The position numbers and the translations under genes were made by a program. Below the pieces are notes generated by a model. It saw nothing but the letters and a program-made list of their open reading frames with translations, was not told the DNA's origin and made no database searches. From contig NZ_JAFBBE010000027.1 in NCBI RefSeq assembly GCF_016907015.1, forward strand, positions 1-38,428: DNA of 38,428 nucleotides. Direction: 5' to 3'. This document shows positions 14,929-25,060 of this stretch, piece after piece; within the stretch, counting starts at the first letter, position 1; each line of letters opens with the position of its first letter. Source of the stretch: Oceanisphaera litoralis. Its GTDB lineage: Bacteria > Pseudomonadota > Gammaproteobacteria > Enterobacterales > Aeromonadaceae.

Positions 14929-15699
14929 CTACCACTTTTTCTTGGGTTCAAACAACATATCGAGTTCGGATTTTTCCTGTTCCTCTTCGCGAACTCTCTG
15001 CTCCTGTTTTGCCTTGGTCCGGTTCTGGGCCTGATCCAGCTCGTTCAGTCGCAATTGCAGATTTTCTTCGATGCCTTTGAGTTGCTCGTCTTTGTCGGGC
15101 ACCTGCTCCAGAACCCCGAGACCCTTGGCCAGCATCTGGCGGGCCATGTGGTTGTCTTTGTTATCAAGGGCAAGACGGGTGCGTTTGACCAGGTTGGCGA
15201 GGTTGATTTTCAGCTGCACCAGCTCCAGGCGGCGATCTTCTATTATAAAGGTCTGGTTGCCCAGCTTGCCGTTGTTGTGCTCGATGCGCAGCAGGGCTCG
15301 TAGCCGTTTCACAATTTTCAGCATATGGATGGCCTGTTGATCCGACTCGGGCGGCTTCAGACTGGCCTGCTCCATCTGGTAATGTTCTTGCACCTGCTGC
15401 AGCTGTTGCTCGGTATTGGCTTTGCGGGATTCCACCTGAGCATTGGCTGGATCCTGGCGATGCATGATGTTCAGGCTGTGCAGCATGCGCTGATATAAGG
15501 TCAGGGTCAGTGCCTTGCTGAACGGCAGTTGGCCGGCATGCAGCAGCAGTTCTTCGCACTCGTTGATGATGTTTTTATGTTTGAGTAACAAGGCGCGTTT
15601 TTCTGCTTCCTGCTTTTGTCGGTACTGCTGAAGCATATTGTAGATAATGACCAGAAACAGCAGGGCGCCTATGGTTATGAGGATCAGGGTCAGCGTCAT
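14929..15699 (-). CDS. Membrane-anchored coiled-coil protein, unknown function
   Basis: A 256-residue protein not recognised as a named family. The start at 15699 gives one N-terminal membrane helix (TLTLILITIGALLFLVIIYN), followed by a long charged, helical, coiled-coil-prone body (YRQKQEAEKRALLLKHKN onward) ending in a Lys/Glu-rich tail and EPKKKW. This looks like a single-pass inner-membrane protein with a cytoplasmic rod. Similar proteins are sometimes loosely labelled DNA-repair ATPase, but no Walker motif is present here. It leads the two-gene unit with the YecM gene and is divergent from cysB. Confidence 0.7.
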   Translation of the reverse strand: MTLTLILITIGALLFLVIIYNMLQQYRQKQEAEKRALLLKHKNIINECEELLLHAGQLPFSKALTLTLYQRMLHSLNIMHRQDPANAQVESRKANTEQQLQQVQEHYQMEQASLKPPESDQQAIHMLKIVKRLRALLRIEHNNGKLGNQTFIIEDRRLELVQLKINLANLVKRTRLALDNKDNHMARQMLAKGLGVLEQVPDKDEQLKGIEENLQLRLNELDQAQNRTKAKQEQRVREEEQEKSELDMLFEPKKKW

Positions 15700-15817
15700 G
15701 TGTCGGCGGCTCGATGATGGTGGCAACAAAGAAGAAATGTTACCCCAGTCCCCGGGATTTGGCTAATGTCCATCCGGGGTACCCCGTAAAAGTGGTGATA
15801 GTTCAGACAATTAACAT

Positions 15818-15832
15818 ATAACCGTTGGTTAT
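15818..15832. promoter_or_regulatory. Inverted repeat in the cysB promoter region
   Basis: ATAACC-GTT-GGTTAT is a perfect inverted repeat 74 bases upstream of the cysB ATG, in an AT-rich stretch that continues ATTAATACATAAC. CysB sites hold ATAA/TTAT half-sites and CysB represses its own gene in enterics, so this is a good candidate autoregulatory site. Confidence 0.5.
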
Positions 15833-15899
15833 TAATACATAACAAAGAGGATATTTTTACAGGGTCTGATAATATTTAGCTACGTCATCCTAATGTTGA

Positions 15900-16880
<981 letters not shown>

Positions 16881-16897
16881 CCACCTTCGGTGGAGCC

Positions 16898-17025
16898 GTG
16901 AGGCGTGAGGCTTCGTGTGGATATTCTGGTGTTGATTTTTTGTAGGGTCGCCTTATTTAGATAGAGAGTATTCGACCAACGGCGTTAAACGCGGGCCTTG
17001 CGGTCCAATAAATTGGACCCTACGA
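16898..17025. repeat. Heptamer remnant and GGTCC/GGACC element, copy c
   Basis: Two copies of GTGAGGC (16898-16911) are the reverse complement of the unit at 1441-1510. Then an element runs from TGTAGGGTCG (16941) to GGACCCTA (17022), with the palindrome GGTCCAAT-AA-ATTGGACC near its right end. Its last 26 bases match the element at 3384-3432 exactly. It lies downstream of cysB. Confidence 0.82.
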
Positions 17026-17052
17026 AACGGTATGCGGGGTACTGCAATACAA

Positions 17053-17073
17053 AAAGGAGCCGAAGGCTCCTTT
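17053..17073. terminator. Bidirectional terminator originally shared by cysB and gloA
   Basis: AAAGGAGCC-GAA-GGCTCCTTT is a perfect stem with A- and T-runs on each side. Before the IS insertion it lay about 30 bases beyond the gloA stop, and it also ends the cysB transcript. The IS now separates it from gloA. Confidence 0.85.
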
Positions 17074-17119
17074 ACTGGCTTACAGCTTAAAGCGGTCTTT
17101 TACCATAAACACCGTAAAG

Positions 17120-17139
17120 CCCCGTCATTCATGGCGGGG
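17120..17139. other. Left-end subterminal hairpin of the IS
   Basis: CCCCGTCATTCATGGCGGGG folds as a 9-bp imperfect stem (one T-G wobble) directly after the guide AAAG. In the IS608 model TnpA binds this hairpin in single-stranded DNA. Confidence 0.85.
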
Positions 17140-17172
17140 ATATAAGGTGTGAACGGCGTAGCCGTTCCGTGG

Positions 17173-17589
17173 TTAATGGGGCGTTTGTTGTTGCTCTATG
17201 TACTGGCGGATGATCTCTATCGGAGCCCCACCGCAGCTTGACGCAAAGTAGGATGGCGACCACAACGCCCCCTTGTAGTAGAACTTGGCTGCTATATCCG
17301 GCCGCTCTTTTCTCAATACCCGACTGGATGCCCCTTTCAAGCTGTTCACCAGCGCCGATACCGCCACTTTTGGCGGGTAATTCACCAGCAGGTGAACATG
17401 GTCAATCTCCCCATCCATCTCTTTCAGTTCAGCCTCAAAGTCAGCGCAGATCTTGGTGAACAGTGCTCTGAGGCGGTCGATGGCGGCCTTATCGAATACT
17501 CTCCTGCGATATTTGGCCACAAAGACCAAATGAACATGCATGGAGAAAACGCAGTGTCTGCCCGTTCTGATGTCGTTGAGTTTTTTCAT
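17173..17589 (-). CDS. tnpA: IS200/IS605 transposase TnpA (Y1 HUH)
   Basis: A 138-residue single-strand transposase. The HUH metal site is DHVHLL with H64 and H66, the same numbering as IS608 TnpA, and the catalytic tyrosine is Y130 in IIRQYIEQQ. The N-terminal core VHLVFVAKYRRRVF is typical. The chosen start (17589, MKKLNDIR) matches family length; an upstream extension into the tnpB 5' region to 17670 is rejected. It forms a dimer that cuts and rejoins the top strand at TTAC (left) and TCAA (right). Twenty-one bases separate it from the divergent tnpB, so the two promoters must overlap. All key residues are present. Confidence 0.95.
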   Translation of the reverse strand: MKKLNDIRTGRHCVFSMHVHLVFVAKYRRRVFDKAAIDRLRALFTKICADFEAELKEMDGEIDHVHLLVNYPPKVAVSALVNSLKGASSRVLRKERPDIAAKFYYKGALWSPSYFASSCGGAPIEIIRQYIEQQQTPH

Positions 17590-17610
17590 GGACCAAACTA
17601 TATTGTGATC

Positions 17611-18816
17611 ATGCAACGACTTCAAGCCTTCAAATACGTACTTCGGCCAGATGGCCAGCAACAGCGGCAAATGCGCCGTTTCGCTGGCTCATGCCGCTTC
17701 GTGTTCAACAAGGCACTGGCGTTGCAGCAGGAGCGCCGCGAGCAGGGCGAGAAGAAGCTCGGCTATGCGGAACTGTGCAAGCAACTGACCCAATGGAAGC
17801 GGGACGGTTCAACCGCCTGGCTGGCCGACACACCCTCTCAGGCATTGCAGCAAACGCTTAAAGATCTGGAGCGGGCATACACCAACTTCTTCGCCAAACG
17901 AGCCGATTTCCCACGCTTCAAAAAGAAGGGGCATGGCGATAGCTTCCGCTATCCACAAGGTTGCAAACTCGACCAGGGCAATCGTCGCCTCTTCCTGCCC
18001 AAGTTGGGCTGGGTGCGCTACCGCAACAGCCGGGACGTGCTCGGGGTGATCAAGAACGTCACCGTGAGCCAGTCAAACGGCAAGTGGTATGCGGCTATCC
18101 AGACCGAACGGGAGGTCGCCGTGCCGATCCACCATGGCGGCGCGATCGGGATTGATATGGGTATTGCCCGCTTCGCCACCTTGTCAGATGGCGGCTTCTA
18201 CGCCCCACTCAACAGCTTCAAGCGGCACGAAACCGCCTTGCGCAAAGCGCAGCAGGCGATGAGCCGAAAAACCACATTCAGCCGCAACTGGAAGAAGGCG
18301 AAAGCTCGTGTCCAGCGCATTCACTCCCGTATCGGCCACGCCCGCCGCGACTACCTGCACAAGTGCTCCACCACGATCAGCCAAAACCACGCGATGGTGT
18401 GTATCGAGGACTTGCAGGTACGGAACATGTCCAGGTCAGCGGCAGGGACGGCAGCGGCGCCGGGGCGCAACGTGCGGGCCAAGTCGGGTCTGAACAAGGC
18501 CATTCTCGACCAGGGCTGGTTCGAGTTCCGCCGCCAGCTCGACTACAAGCTGGCCTGGCAAGGCGGGCACCTGATAGCCGTGCCGCCGAAGAACACCAGC
18601 CGAACCTGCCCCTGCTGTGGGCATATCTCGGCGGATAACCGTCAGAGCCAGGCGCTGTTTGTCTGTGTGGCCTGTGGATTTGAGGAAAATGCCGATGTGG
18701 TCGGCGCGATCAATGTATTAAGGGCGGGACACGCCCGGTTAGCCTGTGAAGTGAGTGATGCATTAATGTCGCCAGCAGCAGGACCCCACCGAAGTGAGTT
18801 AAGCGCAAGCGTTTAA
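17611..18816 (+). CDS. tnpB: TnpB RNA-guided nuclease
   Basis: A 401-residue TnpB, an ancestor-type relative of Cas12 that cuts DNA using an omega/re RNA made from the element's right end. The split RuvC triad is complete: D182 in GIDMG, E266 in CIEDLQV, D362 in ENADVVGAINVL. The zinc ribbon is CPCC...CVAC (C333, C336, C352, C355). The N-terminus MQRLQAFKYVLRPDGQQQ matches the family start, so I use the ATG at 17611; the longer frame from 17392 overlaps tnpA in antisense and is not real. A 36-residue tail after the RuvC end is encoded within the region that also yields the RNA. Probably active. Confidence 0.95.
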   Translation: MQRLQAFKYVLRPDGQQQRQMRRFAGSCRFVFNKALALQQERREQGEKKLGYAELCKQLTQWKRDGSTAWLADTPSQALQQTLKDLERAYTNFFAKRADFPRFKKKGHGDSFRYPQGCKLDQGNRRLFLPKLGWVRYRNSRDVLGVIKNVTVSQSNGKWYAAIQTEREVAVPIHHGGAIGIDMGIARFATLSDGGFYAPLNSFKRHETALRKAQQAMSRKTTFSRNWKKAKARVQRIHSRIGHARRDYLHKCSTTISQNHAMVCIEDLQVRNMSRSAAGTAAAPGRNVRAKSGLNKAILDQGWFEFRRQLDYKLAWQGGHLIAVPPKNTSRTCPCCGHISADNRQSQALFVCVACGFEENADVVGAINVLRAGHARLACEVSDALMSPAAGPHRSELSASV

Positions 18817-18879
18817 CCGCAGTAGGAATCCTCGGCCTTTAGGCCGAGGAGGATGTCAATCCCCCAGGCCCTTGCCGGC
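18700..18879 (+). ncRNA. Predicted omega RNA (reRNA) with guide into gloA
   Basis: For TnpB elements the guide RNA comes from the 3' part of tnpB and the right end, and its guide is the DNA just past the element. The scaffold would include the hairpin CCTCGGCC-TTTA-GGCCGAGG (18830-18849) and end at TCAA (18859). The guide would start at 18860 (TCCCCCAGGCCCTTGCCGGC), antisense to the 3' end of gloA. The 5' boundary given is approximate; the existence of the RNA is inferred from the family. Confidence 0.55.
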
Positions 18880-19263
18880 GTCGTCCCTGGCGATCAGTTC
18901 AATCTTGTAGCCGTCCGGATCTTCCACGAAGGCGATGACGGTGGTGCCGCCCTTGACCGGGCCCGGCTCGCGGCTGATCTTGCCGCCGGCGGCACGGATC
19001 TGCTCGCACATGCCGTAGATATCGTCGGCTTCGATGGCGATATGGCCATAGGCGTTGCCCTGATCATACTGCTCTGTGCCCCAGTTGTAGGTCAGCTCCA
19101 GCACCGCTTCGTTTTCTTCTTTACCGTAACCGACAAAGGCCAGGGTGTACTGATATTCGGTGTTTTCGCTGGTACGCAGCAGTTTCATGCCCATGATATC
19201 GGTATAGAAGGCGATGGACTTGTCGAGATTGCCGACGCGCAGCATGGTGTGCAGTATACGCAT
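18856..19263 (-). CDS. gloA: Lactoylglutathione lyase (glyoxalase I)
   Basis: A 135-residue glyoxalase I that isomerises the methylglyoxal-glutathione hemithioacetal to S-lactoylglutathione. The four metal ligands of the Ni-type bacterial enzyme are at their E. coli positions: H5, E56, H74, E122. The ATG at 19263 ([11 protein letters not shown]) has GGGAG in front; an ATG three codons upstream is less likely. The C-terminus AGKGLGD is normal length. Its final codon and stop are changed by the IS: the GAT codon and the TGA stop use bases of the IS right end (TCAA on the plus strand), while the pre-insertion sequence would have been GAG-TAA. Function should be unaffected. Confidence 0.96.
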   Translation of the reverse strand: MRILHTMLRVGNLDKSIAFYTDIMGMKLLRTSENTEYQYTLAFVGYGKEENEAVLELTYNWGTEQYDQGNAYGHIAIEADDIYGMCEQIRAAGGKISREPGPVKGGTTVIAFVEDPDGYKIELIARDDAGKGLGD

Positions 19264-19311
19264 GATTAACACTCCCAGAGTGATGTGGATGTAGAGGTTG
19301 GGTGTTTCCCG

Positions 19312-19953
19312 TCAGTCATCGGGATATTGTTTTTCTTTGTATTCGCATAAATCTTCAATCACGCAGGATCCGCAGCGGGGCTTGCGGGCGATGCAGGTGT
19401 AGCGACCGTGCAGGATAAACCAGTGGTGCACGTCCTGCTTGAACTCCGCCGGTACCCATTTCAACAGTTTTTGCTCCACTTCGTCCACGGTTTTTCCCGG
19501 GGCGAAGCGGGTACGGTTCGATAATCGAAAAATATGGGTATCCACCGCTATGGTGGGCCAGCCGAAGGCGGTGTTGAGCACCACGTTGGCGGTTTTGCGG
19601 CCCACGCCGGGCAGGGCTTCCAGCGCTTCCCGGTTTTCCGGTACCTGGCCGCCGTGTTGTTGCTGCAGTATGGCGCAGGTCTTGATGACATTGACCGCCT
19701 TGGTGTTGAACAGGCCTATGGTCTTGATGTGCTCCTTCACGCCCTCTACCCCCAGCGCCTGCATGGCGGCCGGGGTAGGACCGGCGGCAAACAAGCCGAC
19801 CGTGGCCTTGTTGACGCTCACGTCCGTGGCCTGGGCCGACAGCAGCACCGCTATCAACAGCTCGAACGGATTGCGAAAATGCAGCTCAGTGGTGGGGTGG
19901 GGGTTTTCCGCCCGAAGCCGTTCCAGAATCTGGCGGCGTTTTTCCATGTTCAT
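19312..19953 (-). CDS. nth: Endonuclease III
   Basis: A 213-residue DNA glycosylase/AP lyase that removes oxidised pyrimidines in base excision repair. The helix-hairpin-helix [13 protein letters not shown] includes the catalytic Lys120, and Asp138 is in VDTHIFRL. The C-terminal [4Fe-4S] cluster is C187-x6-C194-x2-C197-x5-C203. The start at 19953 overlaps the rsxE stop by four bases (ATGA), so it is the last gene of the rsx operon, as in E. coli. It is 49 bases from the gloA start and in the same direction; a separate gloA promoter is likely. Confidence 0.97.
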   Translation of the reverse strand: MNMEKRRQILERLRAENPHPTTELHFRNPFELLIAVLLSAQATDVSVNKATVGLFAAGPTPAAMQALGVEGVKEHIKTIGLFNTKAVNVIKTCAILQQQHGGQVPENREALEALPGVGRKTANVVLNTAFGWPTIAVDTHIFRLSNRTRFAPGKTVDEVEQKLLKWVPAEFKQDVHHWFILHGRYTCIARKPRCGSCVIEDLCEYKEKQYPDD

Positions 19954-20645
19954 AATGAGGTGACTCGCGCGCGGGTAACTTCGGTCTTGGGCGCCGGCGC
20001 CCGACGGGCCGCCAGTCGGTCGTCCAGCCAGTTCTTGGCGGCGATCATCAGGCCCAGGCCGATAAAGGCGCCGGGGGGCAGTATTGCCAGCAGAAAGCCG
20101 TTATCCAGATGAAGTACGTCGATACGCAGGCTGGCGGCCCAGTCGCCCAGCAGCAGCTCGGCGCCGTCGAACAGGGTGCCCTGGCCCAGCAGTTCGCGCA
20201 GGCCGCCCAGCACCAGCAGCACGGCGGTGAAGCCCAGACCCATCATGAGGCCGTCCAGCGCCGCCGGCCCCGGCGTGGTTTTGGAGGCGAAGGCCTCGGC
20301 CCGGCCGATGATCACGCAGTTGGTGACGATCAGCGGAATAAAAATGCCCAGCGATTGATACAGGCCATAGGTGTAGGCGTTCATCAGCAGTTGTACGCAG
20401 GTCACCAGGCTGGCGATGATCATCACATAGATGGGTATACGCACCTCGCTGGGTACCCACCGGCGCACCAGAGAAACGGTGAGGTTGGAGCCGATCAATA
20501 CCAGCATGGTGGCGATGCCCAGCCCCATGGCGTTGGTCAGGGTGCTGGTGACCGCCAGTACCGGACAGAGGCCGAGAATTTGCACCAGGGCCGGGTTATT
20601 GGTCCACAGACCCTGACGGATGATGTCTTTGTATTGTTCGCTCAT
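19950..20645 (-). CDS. rsxE: Electron transport complex subunit RsxE
   Basis: A 231-residue membrane subunit of the Rsx/Rnf NADH-dependent electron-transfer complex, homologous to NqrD. It has about six helices, with the family's [20 protein letters not shown] start and [15 protein letters not shown], in which the Cys next to a partner cysteine of RsxA is thought to hold an inter-subunit iron centre. It overlaps rsxG by four bases and nth by four. The complex keeps SoxR reduced in E. coli, or can couple electron flow to ion pumping in other bacteria. Confidence 0.96.
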   Translation of the reverse strand: MSEQYKDIIRQGLWTNNPALVQILGLCPVLAVTSTLTNAMGLGIATMLVLIGSNLTVSLVRRWVPSEVRIPIYVMIIASLVTCVQLLMNAYTYGLYQSLGIFIPLIVTNCVIIGRAEAFASKTTPGPAALDGLMMGLGFTAVLLVLGGLRELLGQGTLFDGAELLLGDWAASLRIDVLHLDNGFLLAILPPGAFIGLGLMIAAKNWLDDRLAARRAPAPKTEVTRARVTSL

Positions 20646-21274
20646 ACGCTATCTCCACACCGGGGGGCACTGGTCAGCAGACCGGGCTGCTGCTGAACCA
20701 GTAACAGTACCTTGTGCACCGCCTTGACCACGGCTCTGGGGGTGATGGTGGCGCCGGTAAAGGCGTCGAACTGGCCGCCGTCGCTGCGTACCGCCCAACG
20801 GGGGTCTTCTTCACCCAGTACCGATTGACCGTTGAAGTCGAGCACCCAGGGGGACTTTTTCAGTTCGATCTTGTCACCCAGGCCCGGGGTTTCATTATGG
20901 TTGAGCACCCGCACACCGCTCAGGGTGCCGTCTACCTTCACGCCCACCACCAGCTTGATCTCGCCGCTGTAGCCGTCGGGCGCGATGGCCTCGATGGCAT
21001 GGCCTTGCGGCTGGCCGTCTTTCATGGCGGTAAACACGGGCAGGGCAGCGGAGGTCCCCAGAAACGGCTCGCTGCTCAGCATGACGCAGTGATCGAACAG
21101 GGGTTCGTCGTGGCTGTCGGCGGGCAGCAGCTCATCCAGCACCCGCAGCAGCTGGGCCTGCTCCTGCTCCATGATGGTGTCTCTGGTCAGGCTGTGGGTG
21201 AAGGCCACGAAGGCGGTACAGCCGAGGGCGAACAGCGCCAGCGTGATCCCGTTTTTACGCATCATTCCCAGCAT
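20642..21274 (-). CDS. rsxG: Electron transport complex subunit RsxG
   Basis: A 210-residue subunit with one N-terminal membrane helix ([17 protein letters not shown]) and a periplasmic FMN domain. The covalent-FMN threonine is in [12 protein letters not shown], the S/T-GAT motif shared with Nqr[12 protein letters not shown] is also conserved. It overlaps rsxD by one base (TGATG) and rsxE by four. It passes electrons between the RsxC/D flavins and the membrane core. Confidence 0.96.
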   Translation of the reverse strand: MLGMMRKNGITLALFALGCTAFVAFTHSLTRDTIMEQEQAQLLRVLDELLPADSHDEPLFDHCVMLSSEPFLGTSAALPVFTAMKDGQPQGHAIEAIAPDGYSGEIKLVVGVKVDGTLSGVRVLNHNETPGLGDKIELKKSPWVLDFNGQSVLGEEDPRWAVRSDGGQFDAFTGATITPRAVVKAVHKVLLLVQQQPGLLTSAPRCGDSV

Positions 21275-22323
21275 CAGCGGGCCGCTCCGTAGGTGGTGGG
21301 TTTGGTCAGTGCATCAATCATCGGCACCGTCATGTTGGCCAGCAGCACCGCGAAAGCCACCGCATCCGGATAGCCGCCGAAGGTGCGGATCAGGTATATC
21401 AGCAGGCCGATCAGCACGCCGTAGATCAGGCGGCCGCGGAAGGTGGTGGAGGCCGACACCGGATCGGTGGCGATAAAGAAGGCACCGATCATGGTGGCAC
21501 CCGACAGCAGGTGCATCATGGGGCTGGCGGTACCGTCCGGAGCCACCATGAAGCCAACCAGACTGAACAGCAGTACACTGCCGATAATGGCCACCGGAAT
21601 GGGCCAGCTGATCAGTTTGAGACGCAGCATCACCAGGCCGCCGGCCAGATAGGCCAGGTTGACCCACTGCCAGCCGATGCCGGCCAGGCCACCGAATACC
21701 GGGGCAGCCAGTATTTCGCTGCCGGTATGGCCCTGACCAAAGCCGGTTTTAAGGGTGTCGAGCGGGGTGGCCATGGTGGTGCCGTCGGCCAGTTCGCGCA
21801 GCTGGTGCGGGCTGAAACCATCCAGGGTAAAGCCGGTGAAGATGGCGGACAGGCTGTCGGCAAAGGTGACCGGATACAGCTGCAGTTCCAGCGGCGGCAG
21901 CCAGCTGGTCATGTGCAGCGGAAACGACACCAGCAGCAACACATAGGCGACCATGGCCGGATTGAACAGGTTCTGCCCTATGCCGCCATAAAGCTGCTTG
22001 GCCACGATAATGGCGAAGGCGGTGCCGATCACCACCAGCCACCAGGGGGCCAGCGACGGCAGTGCTATGCCGATCAGCACCGCAGTCAGCAACGCCGAGT
22101 TATCCCTGAGTCGGCTCAAACGACGGCCGCGCAGGGCCAGTACCATCGCCTCGGCGCCGTAGGCGGTGAGCACCGCCAGCACAATCTGGATCAGGGTGCC
22201 CCAGCCGAAAAACCAGCACTGGGCGGCAATGCCCGGTATCAGGCAGTAACAGACCCGCCGCATCAGGGTGGCGGTGTCGAGCGGAGCGCGATCATGGGGT
22301 GAGCTGCTGATGGTAAACGCCAT
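21274..22323 (-). CDS. rsxD: Electron transport complex subunit RsxD
   Basis: A 349-residue membrane subunit homologous to NqrB, with about nine to ten helices. The family regions [15 protein letters not shown] and [20 protein letters not shown] are present. The periplasmic loop [18 protein letters not shown] holds the Thr-rich site at which FMN is attached in the family. The start overlaps the rsxC stop by one base (TAATG). Confidence 0.96.
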   Translation of the reverse strand: MAFTISSSPHDRAPLDTATLMRRVCYCLIPGIAAQCWFFGWGTLIQIVLAVLTAYGAEAMVLALRGRRLSRLRDNSALLTAVLIGIALPSLAPWWLVVIGTAFAIIVAKQLYGGIGQNLFNPAMVAYVLLLVSFPLHMTSWLPPLELQLYPVTFADSLSAIFTGFTLDGFSPHQLRELADGTTMATPLDTLKTGFGQGHTGSEILAAPVFGGLAGIGWQWVNLAYLAGGLVMLRLKLISWPIPVAIIGSVLLFSLVGFMVAPDGTASPMMHLLSGATMIGAFFIATDPVSASTTFRGRLIYGVLIGLLIYLIRTFGGYPDAVAFAVLLANMTVPMIDALTKPTTYGAAR

Positions 22324-24503
22324 TAGGATTCGTCTTCTCGATCGGATGGGGTGAATGCCGCCTGCTTCTCGGCCTCGGCGGCCTGTTCGGCCTTGCGGGC
22401 CTTGGCGCGGGCCACGGCGGCCTTGATGGCCGCTTTCTTGTCGTCGGCTGCCGCACTGACGCCAGTTGCCGCACTGTCGGTCTGTGCTGCCGGAGGCGCG
22501 GCGGTGGGCGCGGCACCCGCTTCCTGTTCGGCCTTGCGGGCCTTGGCGCGGGCCACGGCGGCCTTGATGGCCGCTTTTTTGTCGTCGGCTGCCGCACTGT
22601 CGCCAGTCGTAGCGCTGTCGGTCTGTTCTGCCGGAGGCGCGGCGGTGGGCACGGCACCCGCTTCCTGGGCGGCCTTGATGGCCGCTTTTTTGTCGTCGGT
22701 TGCCGCACTGTCGCCAGTCGCAGCGCTGTCGGTCTGTGCTGCAGGAGGCGCGGCGGTGGGCACGGCTCCCGCTTCCTGTGCGGCCTTGCGGGCCTTGGCC
22801 CGAGCGACGGCGGCCGCCACGGCAGACTTCTTATCCGTCTCGGCGCTGCCGTTGGCATCAGGCTCACCGCTGGAGCTACCGGCCTGCGCCTGTTTCAGCT
22901 CGCGGTTGCGGCGGGCCTCTTCCTTGCGGGCGGCGCGGGCGGCGGCCATGTCGTCCGGGCCTTGCTCCTGCTGACGGGCCTTGACCCGGGCCAGGGCGGC
23001 GGCCACCGGATCTTCACCTCCGGCGGCGGCCTGTTCGGCCATGCGTGCCTTGCGCTCGGCGGCGGCTTTGGCCTGCCGGGCCTGGCGTTCTTCTTTTTCG
23101 CGGGTCAGCCGTTGCTGGCGCGCCTCGAAGCGTTGCCTGGCACGCTCGGCCAGTTCGGCTTCGCGCTGGGCATGGCGAATATCGGCCTTGGCCACCCGGT
23201 AATACTGCACCAGGGGTATGCTACTGGGGCACACATAGGCACAGGCGCCGCATTCGATGCAGTCGAACAGATGATGGTTGTTGAGCTTGTCGTGATCCTG
23301 ACTGCGGGCATACCAGTACAGTTGCTGGGGCAAGAGGCTGGCGGGGCAGGCATCGGCGCAGTTGCTGCAGCGAATGCAGGCCATTTCTTCCGCCGGCGGT
23401 GCCAGCTCGGCCTGCTTTGGCGCCAGCACGCAGTTGCTGCCCTTGATGATGGGCGCGGCGGCGCTGTGCAGGGTAAAGCCCATCATGGGGCCGCCCATGA
23501 TGATGCGCTGTTCCGGTTCGGGGTTCAGGCCATAGCGTTGCAGCAGATAACGCACCGGGGTACCGATATGCACCCAGGCATTGCCGGGCTCGGAGAAGGC
23601 CTCGCCGGCCAGGGTGACCACCCGGCGCGTCAGCGGCTCGTCGTCGATAACGGCCTGCTTGACCGCATACGCCGTGCCCACGTTCTGCACCACGATGCCG
23701 ATGTCGGCGGGCAGGCCGTTGCGGGGCACCTGCAGGCCGGTAAGAATTTCAATCAGCTGTTTTTCACCGCCGGACGGGTACTTGGTGGGCACCGCTACTA
23801 TCAGCAGGTTTTCGTCCCGGTTGGCGGCGCGCAATGCGGCCAGGGCCTCGGGCTTGTTGTCTTCCACCGCCAGTATGGTGGTCTGCGGCTGCACTATGTG
23901 GCGCAGTATCTCTACGCCCAGCAGTATTTCGGCCGGGTGTTCGCGCATCAGCCGGTCGTCGGCGCTGATATAGGGCTCGCACTCAACGCCGTTGATGATC
24001 AGGGCTTCTATGGTTTTTTTGCGCGGGGTCAGCTTGACGTGGGCCGGAAAACCGGCGCCGCCGAGCCCCGTGATACCGGCCTCATGAATGCGCTCCAGCA
24101 GCACGTCTGGGGCCAGCAAACGGAAGTCGGCCACCGGATAGCGGGGACGCCACTCATCTTCGCCGTCGGGTTTGAGTACGATGCACAGGCCGTCCAGCCC
24201 CGAGGGGTGGCACAGGGGCCTGTCTTCGATGGCGACAATGGTGCCGGACGTCGGCGCATGTACCGGTATCATCATGGGGTTGAGTGGCTCGGTCAGGGGC
24301 TGGCCCCTGAGCACCCGCTCGCCGACCTCCACCCTGAGCCTGGCCGGCTGGCCGATGTGCTGGCGCACCTGCAAAATCAGCTCTTCCGGCAGGCCGGCAT
24401 GGCTGATGGGCGTGAGGTTGGCCGGCGCCTTGCGCTCGGGCGGATGAATGCCGCCATGAAAGCCGTGCAGCTTGCCTGCGTTGAGATCCTGTAACAGCGA
24501 CAT
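22323..24503 (-). CDS. rsxC: Electron transport complex subunit RsxC
   Basis: A 726-residue cytoplasmic subunit that takes electrons from NADH. An N-terminal barrel-like domain is followed by the NADH/FMN domain ([32 protein letters not shown]) and two [4Fe-4S] motifs, [12 protein letters not shown] and [12 protein letters not shown] (about residues 377-430). A basic helical segment and an Ala/Lys-rich tail follow. The tail holds tandem units of 47 residues built on [15 protein letters not shown] plus [15 protein letters not shown]; one unit lacks 10 residues. Ala/Lys-rich repeats are known in enteric RsxC but the copy number varies. The start at 24503 follows rsxB by one base. Confidence 0.95.
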   Translation of the reverse strand: MSLLQDLNAGKLHGFHGGIHPPERKAPANLTPISHAGLPEELILQVRQHIGQPARLRVEVGERVLRGQPLTEPLNPMMIPVHAPTSGTIVAIEDRPLCHPSGLDGLCIVLKPDGEDEWRPRYPVADFRLLAPDVLLERIHEAGITGLGGAGFPAHVKLTPRKKTIEALIINGVECEPYISADDRLMREHPAEILLGVEILRHIVQPQTTILAVEDNKPEALAALRAANRDENLLIVAVPTKYPSGGEKQLIEILTGLQVPRNGLPADIGIVVQNVGTAYAVKQAVIDDEPLTRRVVTLAGEAFSEPGNAWVHIGTPVRYLLQRYGLNPEPEQRIIMGGPMMGFTLHSAAAPIIKGSNCVLAPKQAELAPPAEEMACIRCSNCADACPASLLPQQLYWYARSQDHDKLNNHHLFDCIECGACAYVCPSSIPLVQYYRVAKADIRHAQREAELAERARQRFEARQQRLTREKEERQARQAKAAAERKARMAEQAAAGGEDPVAAALARVKARQQEQGPDDMAAARAARKEEARRNRELKQAQAGSSSGEPDANGSAETDKKSAVAAAVARAKARKAAQEAGAVPTAAPPAAQTDSAATGDSAATDDKKAAIKAAQEAGAVPTAAPPAEQTDSATTGDSAAADDKKAAIKAAVARAKARKAEQEAGAAPTAAPPAAQTDSAATGVSAAADDKKAAIKAAVARAKARKAEQAAEAEKQAAFTPSDREDES
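22383..22830 (-). repeat. Tandem 141-bp repeats in the rsxC 3' end
   Basis: Units begin at 22383, 22524, 22665 and 22776 (plus-strand coordinates). The first two spacings are 141 bases and the third 111, because that unit has lost 30 bases (ten residues, [10 protein letters not shown]). All keep frame. DNA identity between units is very high, which indicates recent duplication. Confidence 0.9.
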
Positions 24504-24504
24504 C

Positions 24505-25059
24505 TTAATCTACCTGCTTGATGGCGATGGGCGGCAGTTGCCATTTCCAGTTTTCGGGGGTGACCGACAGCGGAATCATTTCGATGCAATCGGTGGGGCA
24601 GGGATCCACGCACAGATCGCAACCGGTGCATTCGTCCGCAATCACGGTGTGCATCGCCTTGGTGGCACCGACGATGGCGTCTACCGGGCAGGCCTGAATG
24701 CACTTGGTGCAGCCGATACACATGTCTTCGTGAATAAAGGCGACCTTTTTCTCGGGCTCGGCGGCTTCCTCGCCCATGGCCTGGGGTTCGACCCCCATCA
24801 AGTCGGCAATCTTGCGCATGGTGGCATCGCCGCCGGGTATACACTTGTTAACGTCGTCACCATTGGCCACGGCTTCGGCATAAGGCTTGCAGCCGGGGTA
24901 ACCACACTGACCGCACTGGGTCTGAGGCAGCAGTTCATCCAACTGCTCGACGATGGGGTCGGACTCGACCCGAAACCGGACCGCGGCATAGCCCAGGATC
25001 AGGCCGAAGATCAGGGCCAGCAGGGCCAGCACGGCGATGGCGATTAAAATATTGCTCAT
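24505..25059 (-). CDS. rsxB: Electron transport complex subunit RsxB
   Basis: A 184-residue iron-sulfur subunit. It has one N-terminal membrane helix ([20 protein letters not shown]), a 4Fe-4S domain (CGQCGYPGC...KC), and two ferredoxin clusters [12 protein letters not shown] and [12 protein letters not shown]. It follows rsxA by one base and precedes rsxC by one. It relays electrons in the Rsx complex. Confidence 0.97.
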   Translation of the reverse strand: MSNILIAIAVLALLALIFGLILGYAAVRFRVESDPIVEQLDELLPQTQCGQCGYPGCKPYAEAVANGDDVNKCIPGGDATMRKIADLMGVEPQAMGEEAAEPEKKVAFIHEDMCIGCTKCIQACPVDAIVGATKAMHTVIADECTGCDLCVDPCPTDCIEMIPLSVTPENWKWQLPPIAIKQVD

Positions 25060-25060
25060 A

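Larger units (their letters stand above)
17104..18859. mobile_element. IS608-like IS200/IS605 element with divergent tnpA and tnpB
   Basis: All parts of an IS608-type transposon are visible. The target TTAC is at 17100-17103, immediately left of the element. In the left end, AAAG (17116-17119) sits at the foot of the hairpin 17120-17139. In the right end, GAAT (18826-18829) sits at the foot of the hairpin 18830-18849, and the element closes with TCAA (18856-18859). These are the cleavage and guide tetranucleotides known for IS608. There are no terminal inverted repeats and no target duplication, as expected. Both genes look intact. The insertion lies exactly at the stop codon of the convergent gloA gene. 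Removing it restores a gloA ending in Gly-Leu-Gly-Glu followed by TAA. Confidence 0.93.

Noticed and set aside
17392-17610. Extended start for TnpB
   Set aside because: It overlaps tnpA in antisense, and the family N-terminus MQRLQAFKYVL begins at 17611.
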